Source: Achromobacter insuavis (GTDB lineage Bacteria; Pseudomonadota; Gammaproteobacteria; Burkholderiales; Burkholderiaceae_B). From it: 64,000 nt of DNA. Position numbers and translations under genes: made by a program. Shown here in pieces: positions 17,954 to 27,974 of the stretch (position 1 is the stretch's first letter; each line of letters opens with the position of its first letter). The notes beneath the pieces are model-generated. The model ran no database searches, was not told the origin of the DNA, and saw nothing but the letters and a program-made list of their open reading frames with translations. The DNA is taken from positions 62,001 through 126,000 of the forward strand of contig NZ_CADIJR010000010.1 of NCBI RefSeq assembly GCF_902859645.1, written 5' to 3'.

Positions 17954-18714
17954 GGGTGTGCTCCGTCCAGGTCCTCGCCCAGGTAGGCGGTGCGAACCTC
18001 GGCATTGGCGCGGATCCGCGCCGGGTCGCCGCTGGCGATGCTGCTGCCGTTGACCATCACCGTGATGGTGTCGGCGATGCGGAACACCGCGTCCATGTCG
18101 TGCTCCACCAGCAGGATGGCGTGGTTGGCCTTGAGCGTCTGCAGCAGCGCCAGGATGCGGTCGGTTTCCTCCGGGCCCATGCCCGCCAGCGGCTCGTCCA
18201 GCAGCAGCACCCGCGGTTCGCCGGCCAGGCACATGGCGATCTCGAGCTGGCGCTTGCGGCCATGCGGCAGCAGGCCCGCCGGCCGCCCGGCGTCGGCCGC
18301 CAGGCCGGTGCGCTCCAGCGCCTGCGCGGCCAGGTCGGCGCTGACCGCGCAGGCCGAGGCCGGCCGCCACCAGTGCCAGAAGCGCTGGCGCCGCGCCTGC
18401 GCCGCCAGCCGGCAGTTCTCGAACACGCTCAGTTCCGGGAACAGGGTCGAGCGCTGGTAGCTGCGGCCCAGGCCGGCGCGGGCGCGCTCGGGCTGGCCCC
18501 AGGCGGTGATGTCGCGCCCGCCCAGCGACACCTGGCCGCTGCTGGGCGCCAGTTCGCCGGACAGGATGTTGATGAGGGTCGACTTGCCCGCGCCGTTGGT
18601 GCCGATGACGGCATGCACTTCACCGCGTTGCAATGCCAGCGACACGCCGTTGACGGCGGTCAGGCCGCCGAAGCGCCGGGTGACCGCGTCGGCGGTCAGC
18701 AGGGGATCAGGCAT
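17941..18714 (-). CDS. livG: Branched-chain-type ABC transporter ATPase (LivG-like)
   Basis: The first ATPase (257 residues) of the HAAT importer. Walker A is GTNGAGKST, the Q-loop follows the SYQRSTLFPELSVFENC segment, and Walker B reads VLLLDEPLAGMGPEE, then ILLVEHDMDAVF. The ABC signature is atypical: the segment before Walker B reads LLPHGRKRQLEIAMCLAG, where LivG proteins usually have LSYGxQRxLEIA. The LEIA core is retained. Start at 18714, overlapping the livM stop by eight bases. Confidence 0.9.
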
Positions 18715-19756
18715 GGGGCTCTCCTTGGATCGGCAGGGACAGCGGTTTGGCGGCGGGCGATGCGGCCGGTGCGGCCGGCGTGTTCGGGGCGTGGCGGGCG
18801 CGGCGCCGGCGCCATTGCGCCGGCAGGCCGGCCAGCCCGTCGGGCAGCAGCGCCACCAGCGCGATGATGGCCAGGCCCAGCGGCAGGTGCCAGTGGCGCG
18901 CGTAGTCGCCGAACAGCGCCTGCGACTGGAACAGTTCCTGCAGCAGCACCAGCGTCGCCGTGCCCAGCACCGCGCCGCCCAGGCTGCCCATGCCGCCCAG
19001 GATCACCATCAGCAGCACCAGCCCTGATTGTTCCCAGGCCAGCAGCTCGGGCGTGACGAAGCCGTCCTTGAGCGCGAACAGGAAGCCGGCCAGCCCCGCC
19101 AGCGCGGCGCCGATCACATACGCCGCCAGCTTGTACGGATAGGTCGAATAGCCGGCCGCCCGCATGCGCTGTTCGTTGATGCGGATGCCGGCCAGCGCCG
19201 CGCCGAAGGGCGAGCGCCGCAGCAGGGCCAGGAAGCCCCAGGTCAGCGCCAGGCAGGCCAGCACGAAGAAGTAGTAGGCGTTGCCCTGGTCCAGGTCGAA
19301 CGGCAGCCAGCCGCCGATCTCGGCCCGCGGCCGGAAATACAGGTAGATGCCGTCGCTGCCGCCGCCGACCTTGGTGTCGTGGAACACGTAGTACGCCATC
19401 TGCGCGAAGGCCAGCGTCACCATGATGAAGTACACGCCGCGCGTGCGCAGCGCCAGCGCGCCGGTCAGCGCGGCGTAGGCGGCCGCGGCCAGCAGCGCCG
19501 CCGGCAGCAGCCACCACAGGCTGGCCGCTTCCGATGACGGCGACAGCAGCGCGGCGGCATAGGCGCCGATGCCGAAGAACGCCGCGTGCCCCAGGCTGAC
19601 CAGCCCCGCGCCGCCCACCAGCAACTGCAGGCTGAGCGCGAACACCGCATAGATCATGATCTTCACGGCCAGGCCGGTGTAGTAGTCGCTGCCGCTCCAG
19701 GCGAAGGCGGCCAGCGCCAGCAGGGTCGCGACAGGCAGGAGTCGATTCACATTCAT
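18707..19756 (-). CDS. livM: Branched-chain-type ABC transporter permease (LivM-like)
   Basis: An inner-membrane permease of 349 residues in the LivM group, with about nine hydrophobic segments, GGAGLVSLGHAAFFGIGAY near residue 48 and an EAA-like loop around AGIRINEQRMRAAGYSTYPYK. The cytoplasmic C-terminal tail (about 305–349) is Ala/Pro/Arg-rich and probably disordered. The ATG at 19756 lies two bases downstream of the livH stop. It pairs with LivH as the heterodimeric membrane channel of the importer. Confidence 0.9.
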   Translation of the reverse strand: MNVNRLLPVATLLALAAFAWSGSDYYTGLAVKIMIYAVFALSLQLLVGGAGLVSLGHAAFFGIGAYAAALLSPSSEAASLWWLLPAALLAAAAYAALTGALALRTRGVYFIMVTLAFAQMAYYVFHDTKVGGGSDGIYLYFRPRAEIGGWLPFDLDQGNAYYFFVLACLALTWGFLALLRRSPFGAALAGIRINEQRMRAAGYSTYPYKLAAYVIGAALAGLAGFLFALKDGFVTPELLAWEQSGLVLLMVILGGMGSLGGAVLGTATLVLLQELFQSQALFGDYARHWHLPLGLAIIALVALLPDGLAGLPAQWRRRRARHAPNTPAAPAASPAAKPLSLPIQGEPHA

Positions 19757-19758
19757 GG

Positions 19759-20640
19759 TCAGCCCTGTTTGAACAGCCCTTCGGGCTTGCACAGCAGAAT
19801 CGCGGCCATCAGCACGTACACCAGCACGCCCGCGGCGGCGGGGAACAGCACCTGGCCGAAGGTCTCGACCACGCCCACCAGCATTGCCGCCAGGAACGCG
19901 CCGCGGATCGAACCGATGCCGCCGATCACCACCACCACGAAGCAGATGATGAGCACGCCGTTGCCCATGCCCGGATACACCGACGACACCGGCGCGGCGA
20001 TGCTGCCGGCCAGCGCCGCCAGCGCCACGCCGGCGGCGAACACCAGCCGGTACAGCTTGTTGACGTCGATGCCCAGCGATCCGGTCATCTCGCGGTTGCT
20101 GGCGCCGGCGCGCAGCATCATGCCGAGCCGCGTGCGCGCGATGACCCAGTACAGCAGCAGCGCCACCGCGATGCCCACCGCCGAGATGAACAGCCGGTAC
20201 ACCGGATAGGTCATCACGTCGCCCAGCGCGATGCTGCCCTGCAGCCAGGACGGCAGCGGCACGCCGTGGACGTCGTTGCCGACCAGGATGCTGCGCAGCT
20301 CCTCGAACACCAGGATCAGGCCGTAGGTCATCAGCACCTGCTGCAGGTGGTTGCGGCGGTACAGGTAGCTGAAGAACGCCGCCTCCAGCAGATAGCCGAG
20401 CGCGGCCGCGGCCAGCACGCACACCGCCAGGGTGGCGACGAAGCCGCCGCCGAGCCAGCGGTCCACCACCGGCCCCAGCGCGAACGCCATGTAGGCGCCG
20501 ATCATGTAGAAGCTGCCGTGCGCCAGGTTGATGATCCCCATGATGCCGAAGATCAGCGTGAGCCCGCTGGCCACCAGGAACAGCAACAGGCCGTACTGGA
20601 AGGCGTTCAGGCTCTGGATGAGCAGGATGCCGACGTCCAT
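19759..20640 (-). CDS. livH: Branched-chain-type ABC transporter permease (LivH-like)
   Basis: An inner-membrane permease of 293 residues, the LivH partner of LivM. It starts DVGILLIQSLNAFQYGL and contains GLTLIFGIMGIINLAHGSFYM, the classic LivH motif, and the EAA-like loop LGMMLRAGASNREMTGSLGID. About eight membrane segments are visible. The start at 20640 is 13 bases from the binding-protein stop. It belongs to the minus-strand benzoate-region operon. Confidence 0.91.
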   Translation of the reverse strand: MDVGILLIQSLNAFQYGLLLFLVASGLTLIFGIMGIINLAHGSFYMIGAYMAFALGPVVDRWLGGGFVATLAVCVLAAAALGYLLEAAFFSYLYRRNHLQQVLMTYGLILVFEELRSILVGNDVHGVPLPSWLQGSIALGDVMTYPVYRLFISAVGIAVALLLYWVIARTRLGMMLRAGASNREMTGSLGIDVNKLYRLVFAAGVALAALAGSIAAPVSSVYPGMGNGVLIICFVVVVIGGIGSIRGAFLAAMLVGVVETFGQVLFPAAAGVLVYVLMAAILLCKPEGLFKQG

Positions 20641-20653
20641 GGGGCCGCCGTTC

Positions 20654-21814
20654 CTAGAGCTTGCAGCCGCGGGCGGGGTCGGCCAGCTTGCGCACGGCCA
20701 CGTCCACCACCTTGTTTTCCAGGCCGTCGACGCGGCGCAGGTAGATGTCCTGCACCGGGTTGCCGGCCTTGGACAGCGTGAACGCGCCGCGCGGGCTGTC
20801 GACCGTGGCGCCGCGCATGGCCTCGCGGAACTCCGCCTTCTTGCCGAAGTCGCCCTTGACCGCCGCCAGCCCCGACTGCATCAGCTGCGCGGCGTCGTAG
20901 CCCTGCACCGCGTAGACGTCGGGCTGCATGTTGTAGGCCTTGCTGTAGTCGGCGCGGAAGGCGTTGTCGCGCGGCGTGTTCAGGCCGTCTGCATAGTGCA
21001 GCGTGGTCAGCAGCCCCTGCGCCGACGCGCCCTGCGCCTGCAGCGTGCCGTCGGTGAGAAAGCCCGAGCCGTACAGCGGGATGGTCTTGTCCAGTCCCGC
21101 GGCGTGATAGTCCTGCACGAATTTCACCGCGCCGCCGCCGGCGAAGAAGGTGAACACCATGTCGGGCTTGAGCGCGGCGATCTCGGTCAGCAGCGACTGG
21201 AATTCGACGTTGGGGAAGGGCAGGCTCAGCTCCTTGACCACCTTGCCGCCGGCCTGCTCGAAGCCTTCCTTGAAGCCGCCGATGGCCTCGTCGCCGGCCG
21301 CGTACTTCCAGGTGATGGTGACCGCCGTCTTGTGGCCGCGCGCCTTGGCCACCGGGCCCATGGCGTAGGCCGGCTGCCAGTTGGTGAACGAGGTGCGGAA
21401 GATGCCGGGGCCGCACAGCGGGCCGGTGATGGCGTTGGCGCCGGCGTTCGTCACGATAAGGGTGGTGTCGGCATCCTTGGCGGCCTTGGCCAGCGCCATC
21501 GCCACGCCCGAATGCACGGTGCCGATCAGCACGTCCACCTGGTCGCGCTTGATCAGGCGGTTGGCATTCTCGGCGGCCTTGGACGGGTTGGACTCATCGT
21601 CCACCTTGAAGTATTCGATCTCGCGTCCGCCGAGCTTGCCGCCCTGTTCGGCCACGTACAGCTTGAAGCCGTTCTCGATGGCGGTGCCGAGCGCGGCGAA
21701 GGTGCCGCTGTAGGGCAGCATGAAACCGACTTTGAGCTTGTCGGCGGCCAGGGCGCCGCTTGCGGCCAGCATCAGCGCCGCGCCTAGCGCGGCCCGGGTC
21801 AGGGCGTGGGTCAT
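20654..21814 (-). CDS. HAAT-type periplasmic binding protein
   Basis: The binding protein (386 residues) of the Liv-type importer, fold-type I family (Peripla_BP_6). The signal peptide ends near residue 24 (ASGALAA), followed by DKLKVGFMLPYSGTFAALG, the usual opening. Later motifs are IEYFKVDDESNPSKAAENANRL, VLIGTVHSGVAMA and FFAGGGAVKFVQDY. Within a benzoate-catabolic operon it probably binds benzoate or a related aromatic acid; this class of binding protein is known for aromatic acids in Rhodopseudomonas and Azoarcus-type clusters. The start at 21814 lies 19 bases downstream of the hydrolase stop. Confidence 0.88.
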   Translation of the reverse strand: MTHALTRAALGAALMLAASGALAADKLKVGFMLPYSGTFAALGTAIENGFKLYVAEQGGKLGGREIEYFKVDDESNPSKAAENANRLIKRDQVDVLIGTVHSGVAMALAKAAKDADTTLIVTNAGANAITGPLCGPGIFRTSFTNWQPAYAMGPVAKARGHKTAVTITWKYAAGDEAIGGFKEGFEQAGGKVVKELSLPFPNVEFQSLLTEIAALKPDMVFTFFAGGGAVKFVQDYHAAGLDKTIPLYGSGFLTDGTLQAQGASAQGLLTTLHYADGLNTPRDNAFRADYSKAYNMQPDVYAVQGYDAAQLMQSGLAAVKGDFGKKAEFREAMRGATVDSPRGAFTLSKAGNPVQDIYLRRVDGLENKVVDVAVRKLADPARGCKL

Positions 21815-21833
21815 GGTGGTGTCTCCGTGCTTG

Positions 21834-22679
21834 TCATGGGCTGCCGGTGGGGCGGCCGGGTTGGTCCAGCGCGCCGACGAAGCCGGCGATGGCCTGGATA
21901 ACGGTGGCGGGCTGGTCCTTGTGCGGCGAGTGGCGGCAGTCGGGAATCTCCAGCAGCCGTGTCTGCGGCGCGGCGCGGCGGATGCCGCGTATCTGTTCGA
22001 GCGTGCCGTACTCGTCGTCCACGCCCTGCATCGCCAGGACCGGGCAGCGGATGCGGGGCAGGTGCGCCTCGATGTTCCAGCGGCGGAAGGCCGGGTCCAG
22101 CCAGACGTCGTTCCAGCCGCGGAAGGCCGAATCGACGTCATCGTGATGGCGCGCCAGCCGCGCGCGCAGGTCCGTGTCCCGGTAAGCCTGGCGCGCCTGT
22201 TCGATATGCGCCACGGTGCGGTCCTCGACGAAGATGTGCGGCGCGGCCGCCACCACGCCCGCCACCGCGCCGGGATGCAGGGCGGCGTAGAGCAGCGCAA
22301 TGGAGCCGCCATCGCTGTGGCCGAACAGGACGGGCCGATCGCGGCTGGCGTCGATGCCGAGCGCGGCGAGCAGCGCGGGCAGCGCGTCGGCCGCCTCGCG
22401 GTGCATGAAGTCGACCGGGCGCCTTTCACCGGCGGCCAGCGGCGTGGAGCGGCCATAGCCGTAGCGCGAATAGACCAGCCCGCGACAGCCGGCGGCGGCG
22501 CAGGCCTGCCGCGGCCAGTCCTTCCACATCGACACGGACCCCAGCCCTTCGTGCAGGAACACCAGCAGCGGCGCGTCCGGGCGCGCCGCCGCGATCCACT
22601 GGTATTCCAGGCGCAGGTCGCGGCCCGCCGCGCGCACGTGGACCAGCGCAGCGGGCTCGGGAGCGGGCACGGCGCTCAT
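21834..22679 (-). CDS. Alpha/beta hydrolase of the benzoate cluster
   Basis: A cytoplasmic alpha/beta hydrolase of 281 residues. The oxyanion-side motif is FLHEGLGSVSMW (41–52), the nucleophile elbow GHSDGGS gives Ser122, and likely acid and base lie in GVDDEYGT (about 226) and CRHSPHKD (about 257). The ATG overlaps the stop of the ligase gene by four bases (ATGA), so translation is coupled. Similar hydrolases occur in box clusters, where a role as thioesterase or in hydrolysing a dead-end thioester or ester has been suggested; the substrate is not settled. Confidence 0.82.
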   Translation of the reverse strand: MSAVPAPEPAALVHVRAAGRDLRLEYQWIAAARPDAPLLVFLHEGLGSVSMWKDWPRQACAAAGCRGLVYSRYGYGRSTPLAAGERRPVDFMHREAADALPALLAALGIDASRDRPVLFGHSDGGSIALLYAALHPGAVAGVVAAAPHIFVEDRTVAHIEQARQAYRDTDLRARLARHHDDVDSAFRGWNDVWLDPAFRRWNIEAHLPRIRCPVLAMQGVDDEYGTLEQIRGIRRAAPQTRLLEIPDCRHSPHKDQPATVIQAIAGFVGALDQPGRPTGSP

Positions 22680-24235
22680 GGCGTGACCTGTTCCAGCTGG
22701 CGCAGGCGGAAGCGCTGGATCTTGCCGGTGGCGGTCTTGGGCAGCTCGTCGGTGAAGTCGATCTGGCGCGGATACTTGAAGGGCGCCAGGTGCTGCTTCA
22801 CATAGCGCTGCAGGTCGGCGCCGGTGCTCGCGTCCGGCGCGTAGCCGGGCCGCAGCACCACGTAGGCCTTGGTCTTGACCAGCCCGTCATGGTCCGGCAC
22901 GCCGATCACGGCGGCTTCCAGCACCGCCTCGTGCTGCACCAGCACGTTCTCGACCTCGACCGGCGACACGTACTGGCCGCTGACCTTGATCATGTCGTCG
23001 CTGCGGCCGGCATAGGTGTAGTAGCCGTCGGCATCGCAGATGTACTTGTCGCCGCTCTTGAGCCAGTCGCCCAGGAAGCACTGGCGCGTCTTGTCGCGGT
23101 TGTTCCAGTACATCAGCGCGGCGCTGGGACCCTTGATGTAGAGGTCGCCGATGGCGCCGGCGGCCACCGGCGCGCCATTGTCGTCGCGCAATTGCACCTC
23201 GTAGCCGGGCACCGGCTTGCCGGTGGTGCCGTAGCGCAGCTGGCCGGCGCGGTTCGAGATGAAGATGTGCAGCATCTCGGTCGAGCCGATGCCGTCCAGG
23301 ATGTCACAGCCGAAATGGCGCTGGAAGCGCTCGCCGATGTCGCGCGGCAGGGCTTCGCCGGCCGAGGTGCAGACGCGCATCGCCACCTGCTCGCGCGGTG
23401 GCAGGTCGGGCGCGGCCAGCATGCTGGCGTACAGCGTCGGCACGCCGTAGAACACGGTCGGACGGTGCCGCACCAGGCGCTGGAACACGGCCTGTGGCGT
23501 GGGCCGCTCGGCCATCAGCACGACGGTGGCGCCGACCGACAGCGGAAAGGTCAGGCCGTTGCCCAGCCCGTAGGCGAAGAACAGCTTGGCGGCCGAGAAC
23601 GCCACGTCGTCTTCGCGGATGCCCAGCACCGGCTTGGCATACAGCTCGGCGGTGTGCCACAGGTTGCCATGGGTGTGGACCACGCCCTTGGGCTTGCCGG
23701 TGGAGCCCGACGAGTACAGCCAGAAGGCGATCTCATCGGACAGCGTGCGCGCGGCCGGCGCCAGCGGGGCGGCGGCCAGCAGCGCGTCGAGCGGGTGCGC
23801 GCCGGCGGGCAGCGCCGCCGCGGGACGTGACACCACCAGGTGCTCGACCTCGCCGGGCGCCTGCGCCAGCGCGGCCTGCAGCGTCGGCAGCAGGTTCTCG
23901 GAGACGAAGGCGGCCCGCACGCGGCTGTGACTGAGGATGTAGGCGTAGTCGTCCGGCGTCAGCAGGGTGTTCACGGCGACCGGCACCACGCCCGCATGCA
24001 GCGCGCCCAGGAACACCACCGGCCAGTCGGCCGTGTCCTGCATCAGCAGCAGGATGCGCTCCTCGCGCCGCAGCCCCAGCTGGCGCAGCGCGCCCGCCAT
24101 GCGCGCCACGCGCTCGGCCAGGTCGCCGTAGGTAAGCTGGCGGGTGTCGTCGATGTAGGCCAGCTTGGCGGCGCGCGGCGCGTTCAAGGCGGCCAGGTGG
24201 CTGGCGAAGTTCAGTTCGGCGGGGCAGGCATTCAC
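22676..24235 (-). CDS. bclA: Benzoate-CoA ligase
   Basis: Activates benzoate to benzoyl-CoA with ATP, the entry step of the box pathway. The 519-residue acyl-adenylate enzyme has the P-loop YSSGSTGKPKG, the KLFFAYGLGNGLTFPL segment seen in benzoate-CoA ligases, the SAGEALP and GIGSTEMLHIFISN motifs, the hinge SGDKYICDADGYYTYAGRSDDMIKVSGQ region, and the catalytic Lys in LPKTATGKIQR. It starts with GTG at 24235 (GTGAATGCC), with GGAGA eight bases upstream; there is no in-frame ATG nearby. It is second in the minus-strand operon after the DUF4863 gene, and its stop overlaps the hydrolase start. Confidence 0.94.
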   Translation of the reverse strand: MNACPAELNFASHLAALNAPRAAKLAYIDDTRQLTYGDLAERVARMAGALRQLGLRREERILLLMQDTADWPVVFLGALHAGVVPVAVNTLLTPDDYAYILSHSRVRAAFVSENLLPTLQAALAQAPGEVEHLVVSRPAAALPAGAHPLDALLAAAPLAPAARTLSDEIAFWLYSSGSTGKPKGVVHTHGNLWHTAELYAKPVLGIREDDVAFSAAKLFFAYGLGNGLTFPLSVGATVVLMAERPTPQAVFQRLVRHRPTVFYGVPTLYASMLAAPDLPPREQVAMRVCTSAGEALPRDIGERFQRHFGCDILDGIGSTEMLHIFISNRAGQLRYGTTGKPVPGYEVQLRDDNGAPVAAGAIGDLYIKGPSAALMYWNNRDKTRQCFLGDWLKSGDKYICDADGYYTYAGRSDDMIKVSGQYVSPVEVENVLVQHEAVLEAAVIGVPDHDGLVKTKAYVVLRPGYAPDASTGADLQRYVKQHLAPFKYPRQIDFTDELPKTATGKIQRFRLRQLEQVTP

Positions 24236-24403
24236 GGTTGTCTCCTGGTGTCCTGGCGGGCGGGGCTGCCTGTCCGGCGGTCCGCAAGCATCTGGCGGCT
24301 TGTCGTGACCGGGACAGGGCATGGGGCGCGGGTCAGCCCGCGCCGGCAGCCGGCCGGCCACGCGGGGCGCGGCCGGGGCGCTGTGGGGAAGCGGGGCGCG
24401 GAT

Positions 24404-24874
24404 TCATGCGCGGGTGAACTCGATGGCGCCGCCGGGCAGCAGGTACAGCACCAGCGCGCGGCCCTGCGTCACGGTGGGGCGGTGGGCGCTGCCGGGGCCA
24501 TAGACCAGCCAGCCGGCGCCGTGGCCGTCGAAGCGCGCCGCGTCGGTCAGCGGCATGATCATGTCGATCTCGCCGTTGGGATGGGCGTGGTGCGGGCCGG
24601 CCAGGTCGTCCATGTCGACCACGTCGACCGAACAGCCGCCCAGGTCCTCGGCCGGCTTGATGACGCGGCCGTAGCGGATGCCGCCGCCTTCGCGGTTGCA
24701 CATCCAGCCGTCGGCCACGCCCTGCCTACAGGTGGCGAAGATGTCGGCGTACAGCGCGCTGTCGGGGCCGGCCTCCTGGTTCAGGCGCTGCTGCAGGGCG
24801 CCGTCCAGCGGTTGGCCGGCCATCAGGCCCGTCACCTGGCGCATCAGGGCGTGGAATCGTTCTGGCGTGCTCAC
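24404..24874 (-). CDS. DUF4863-family protein of the benzoate cluster
   Basis: A 156-residue cupin-like protein, first gene of the minus-strand operon. It matches my recollection of DUF4863, the family that includes 4-hydroxylaminobenzoate lyase (PnbB). Visible features are CNREGGGIRYGRVIKP, DMDDLAGPHHAHPNGEIDMIMP (a His-rich metal-site-like segment), GWLVYGPGSAHRPTV and a C-terminal VLYLLPGGAIEF. It starts with GTG at 24874, with AGGAGGAG eight bases upstream. It probably acts on an aromatic acid or its hydroxylamine, giving the operon a possible nitrobenzoate link. That is inference; a detoxifying or storage role is possible. Confidence 0.72.
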   Translation of the reverse strand: MSTPERFHALMRQVTGLMAGQPLDGALQQRLNQEAGPDSALYADIFATCRQGVADGWMCNREGGGIRYGRVIKPAEDLGGCSVDVVDMDDLAGPHHAHPNGEIDMIMPLTDAARFDGHGAGWLVYGPGSAHRPTVTQGRALVLYLLPGGAIEFTRA

Positions 24875-24967
24875 CGGTCTCCTCCTATACACTGTCGGCG
24901 CTTCAGCGGCGGATGCAGTCCAGTGCTGTTTTGCCGCACCTGACGCCCTGTTGAAGCTGTTGAAGGA

Positions 24968-25009
24968 AAAATAGTGCTTCCATTGATGTGGGTCAAGCAC
25001 TATAGTGCA
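24968..25009 (-). promoter_or_regulatory. Promoter and BoxR-type operator of the ligase/transport operon
   Basis: On the minus strand, TTGACC (24991–24996) and TATTTT (24968–24973), 17 bases apart, form a good sigma-70 promoter. The operator TGCACTATAGTGCT (24996–25009) abuts the -35 and contains a perfect 12-bp palindrome, GCACTATAGTGC. A half-site TAGTGC (24972–24977) lies next to the -10. BzdR/BoxR proteins are known to bind TGCA-N6-TGCA, and this site fits with one mismatch. It can also control boxR. Confidence 0.65.
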
Positions 25010-25051
25010 TAAATCGGGTGTTATCAGGGTTTTTGCGGAGTCAGCTACACC

Positions 25052-25963
25052 ATGAACCAAGCGCTAGAAGACGCGGCGCCAACCGAACCCAGGCGGGAAG
25101 CTTTCCTGGTGGCATTGGGCGAGCGGGTGCGCCGCCTGCGGGCCATCCGCGGCATGACGCGCAAGGGCCTGTCGCAGGTGACCGGCGTGTCCGAGCGGCA
25201 CCTGGCCAATCTCGAGCACGGCGTGGGCAATGCCTCGATCCTGGTGCTGTTGCAGATCGCCAAGGCCTTCAACTGCGCGCTGGCCGAGCTGGTGGGCGAT
25301 GTCACCACCGAATCGCCCGATTGGTTGCTGATCCGCGAGCTACTCAGCGGCCGCACCGAGTCCGACCTGCAGCGCGCCCGCGAAGCGCTGACCCAGCTGT
25401 TCGGCGTGGGCGCCGGCGCGCAGCGGCCCAACCGCACCCAGCGCGTGGCGCTGATCGGCCTGCGCGGCGCCGGCAAATCGACGCTGGGGCAGATGCTGGC
25501 CGATGACCTCGGCTACCCGTTCGTCGAGCTGAACCGCGAGATCGAGCGCGTGGCCGGCTGCAGCATCCTGGAAATCCATAACCTCTACGGCCCCAACGCC
25601 TACCGCCGCTACGAGCGGCGGGCGCTGGAAGAGGCCGTGCAGATCTACCCGGAAATGGTGCTGGCCACCCCCGGCGGCCTGGTGTCCGAGCCGGCCACGC
25701 TCAACCTGCTGCTGGCGCACTGCTACACGGTCTGGCTGCGCGCCACGCCCGAGGAGCACATGGGCCGGGTGATGGCGCAGGGCGATTTCCGCCCCATGTC
25801 CGGCAACAACGAAGCCATGGCCGACCTGAAGCGCATCCTGGCCGGGCGCGAGGCTTTCTACGCCAAGGCCGACCTGACCTGGGTCACCAGCCATCTGGAG
25901 GTGCAGGAGAGCTTCGCCGGCCTGCGTACCCAGGTGCGCAAGGCCTGCGGCCTGCCGCTGTAG
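25052..25963 (+). CDS. boxR: BoxR benzoyl-CoA-responsive repressor
   Basis: A 303-residue regulator with an N-terminal XRE-type helix-turn-helix (about 22–82: SQVTGVSERHLANLEHGVGN) fused to a shikimate-kinase-like domain (about 130–300) with P-loop GLRGAGKST (136–144). This architecture defines the BoxR/BzdR family, where the kinase-like domain binds benzoyl-CoA and releases the DNA. The ATG at 25052 is 177 bases from the divergent DUF4863 start. Matching TGCA-N6-TGCA-type sites occur upstream of the ligase operon and of boxC, so it is expected to repress both, relieved by benzoyl-CoA. Confidence 0.93.
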   Translation: MNQALEDAAPTEPRREAFLVALGERVRRLRAIRGMTRKGLSQVTGVSERHLANLEHGVGNASILVLLQIAKAFNCALAELVGDVTTESPDWLLIRELLSGRTESDLQRAREALTQLFGVGAGAQRPNRTQRVALIGLRGAGKSTLGQMLADDLGYPFVELNREIERVAGCSILEIHNLYGPNAYRRYERRALEEAVQIYPEMVLATPGGLVSEPATLNLLLAHCYTVWLRATPEEHMGRVMAQGDFRPMSGNNEAMADLKRILAGREAFYAKADLTWVTSHLEVQESFAGLRTQVRKACGLPL

Positions 25964-25989
25964 CGCTCGCGTCTTTCGCCGACCGCCAG

Positions 25990-26018
25990 GGCCGCCCGTT
26001 GGGGCGGCCTTTTCTTTG
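25990..26018 (+). terminator. Intrinsic terminator of boxR
   Basis: GGCCGCCC pairs with GGGCGGCC around GTTG, followed by TTTTCTTT. It separates boxR from boxCBA, which therefore need their own promoter. Confidence 0.85.
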
Positions 26019-26091
26019 GCGGGGCGTCGGCCTGTCCGTCCGGAGAAGGGGGGGCTTCATTGAAGGACGCTTCGATGGGGCCCTGACGACC

Positions 26092-26145
26092 TGCACTTTT
26101 GTGCATCTTTTGCTTGACGCTGATTTTCGCCTGCACTAATCTGCA
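26092..26145 (+). promoter_or_regulatory. boxC promoter with two BoxR-type operators
   Basis: TGCACTTTTGTGCA (26092–26105) and TGCACTAATCTGCA (26132–26145) are both exact TGCA-N6-TGCA sites. TTGACG (26114–26119) and a weak -10, TAATCT (26137–26142), are 17 bases apart, so the second operator covers the -10. Repression by BoxR at this promoter is strongly suggested. Confidence 0.7.
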
Positions 26146-26203
26146 TAATAATTCATGTCGTGCAGTATTTTTCCTGTCAGGTTAGGGCATTAGGAGACAA
26201 GCG

Positions 26204-27865
<1,662 letters not shown>

Positions 27866-27974
27866 CGCGCCGCCCGCGGCAAATCCCGAGACACGGCGCC
27901 GGCCCGCGCAGCGCGGCCGCCGCCCCAAGACCCGACGCCGCCCCGACGCGGCCTTCCATCCAGGAGCAGAGACA

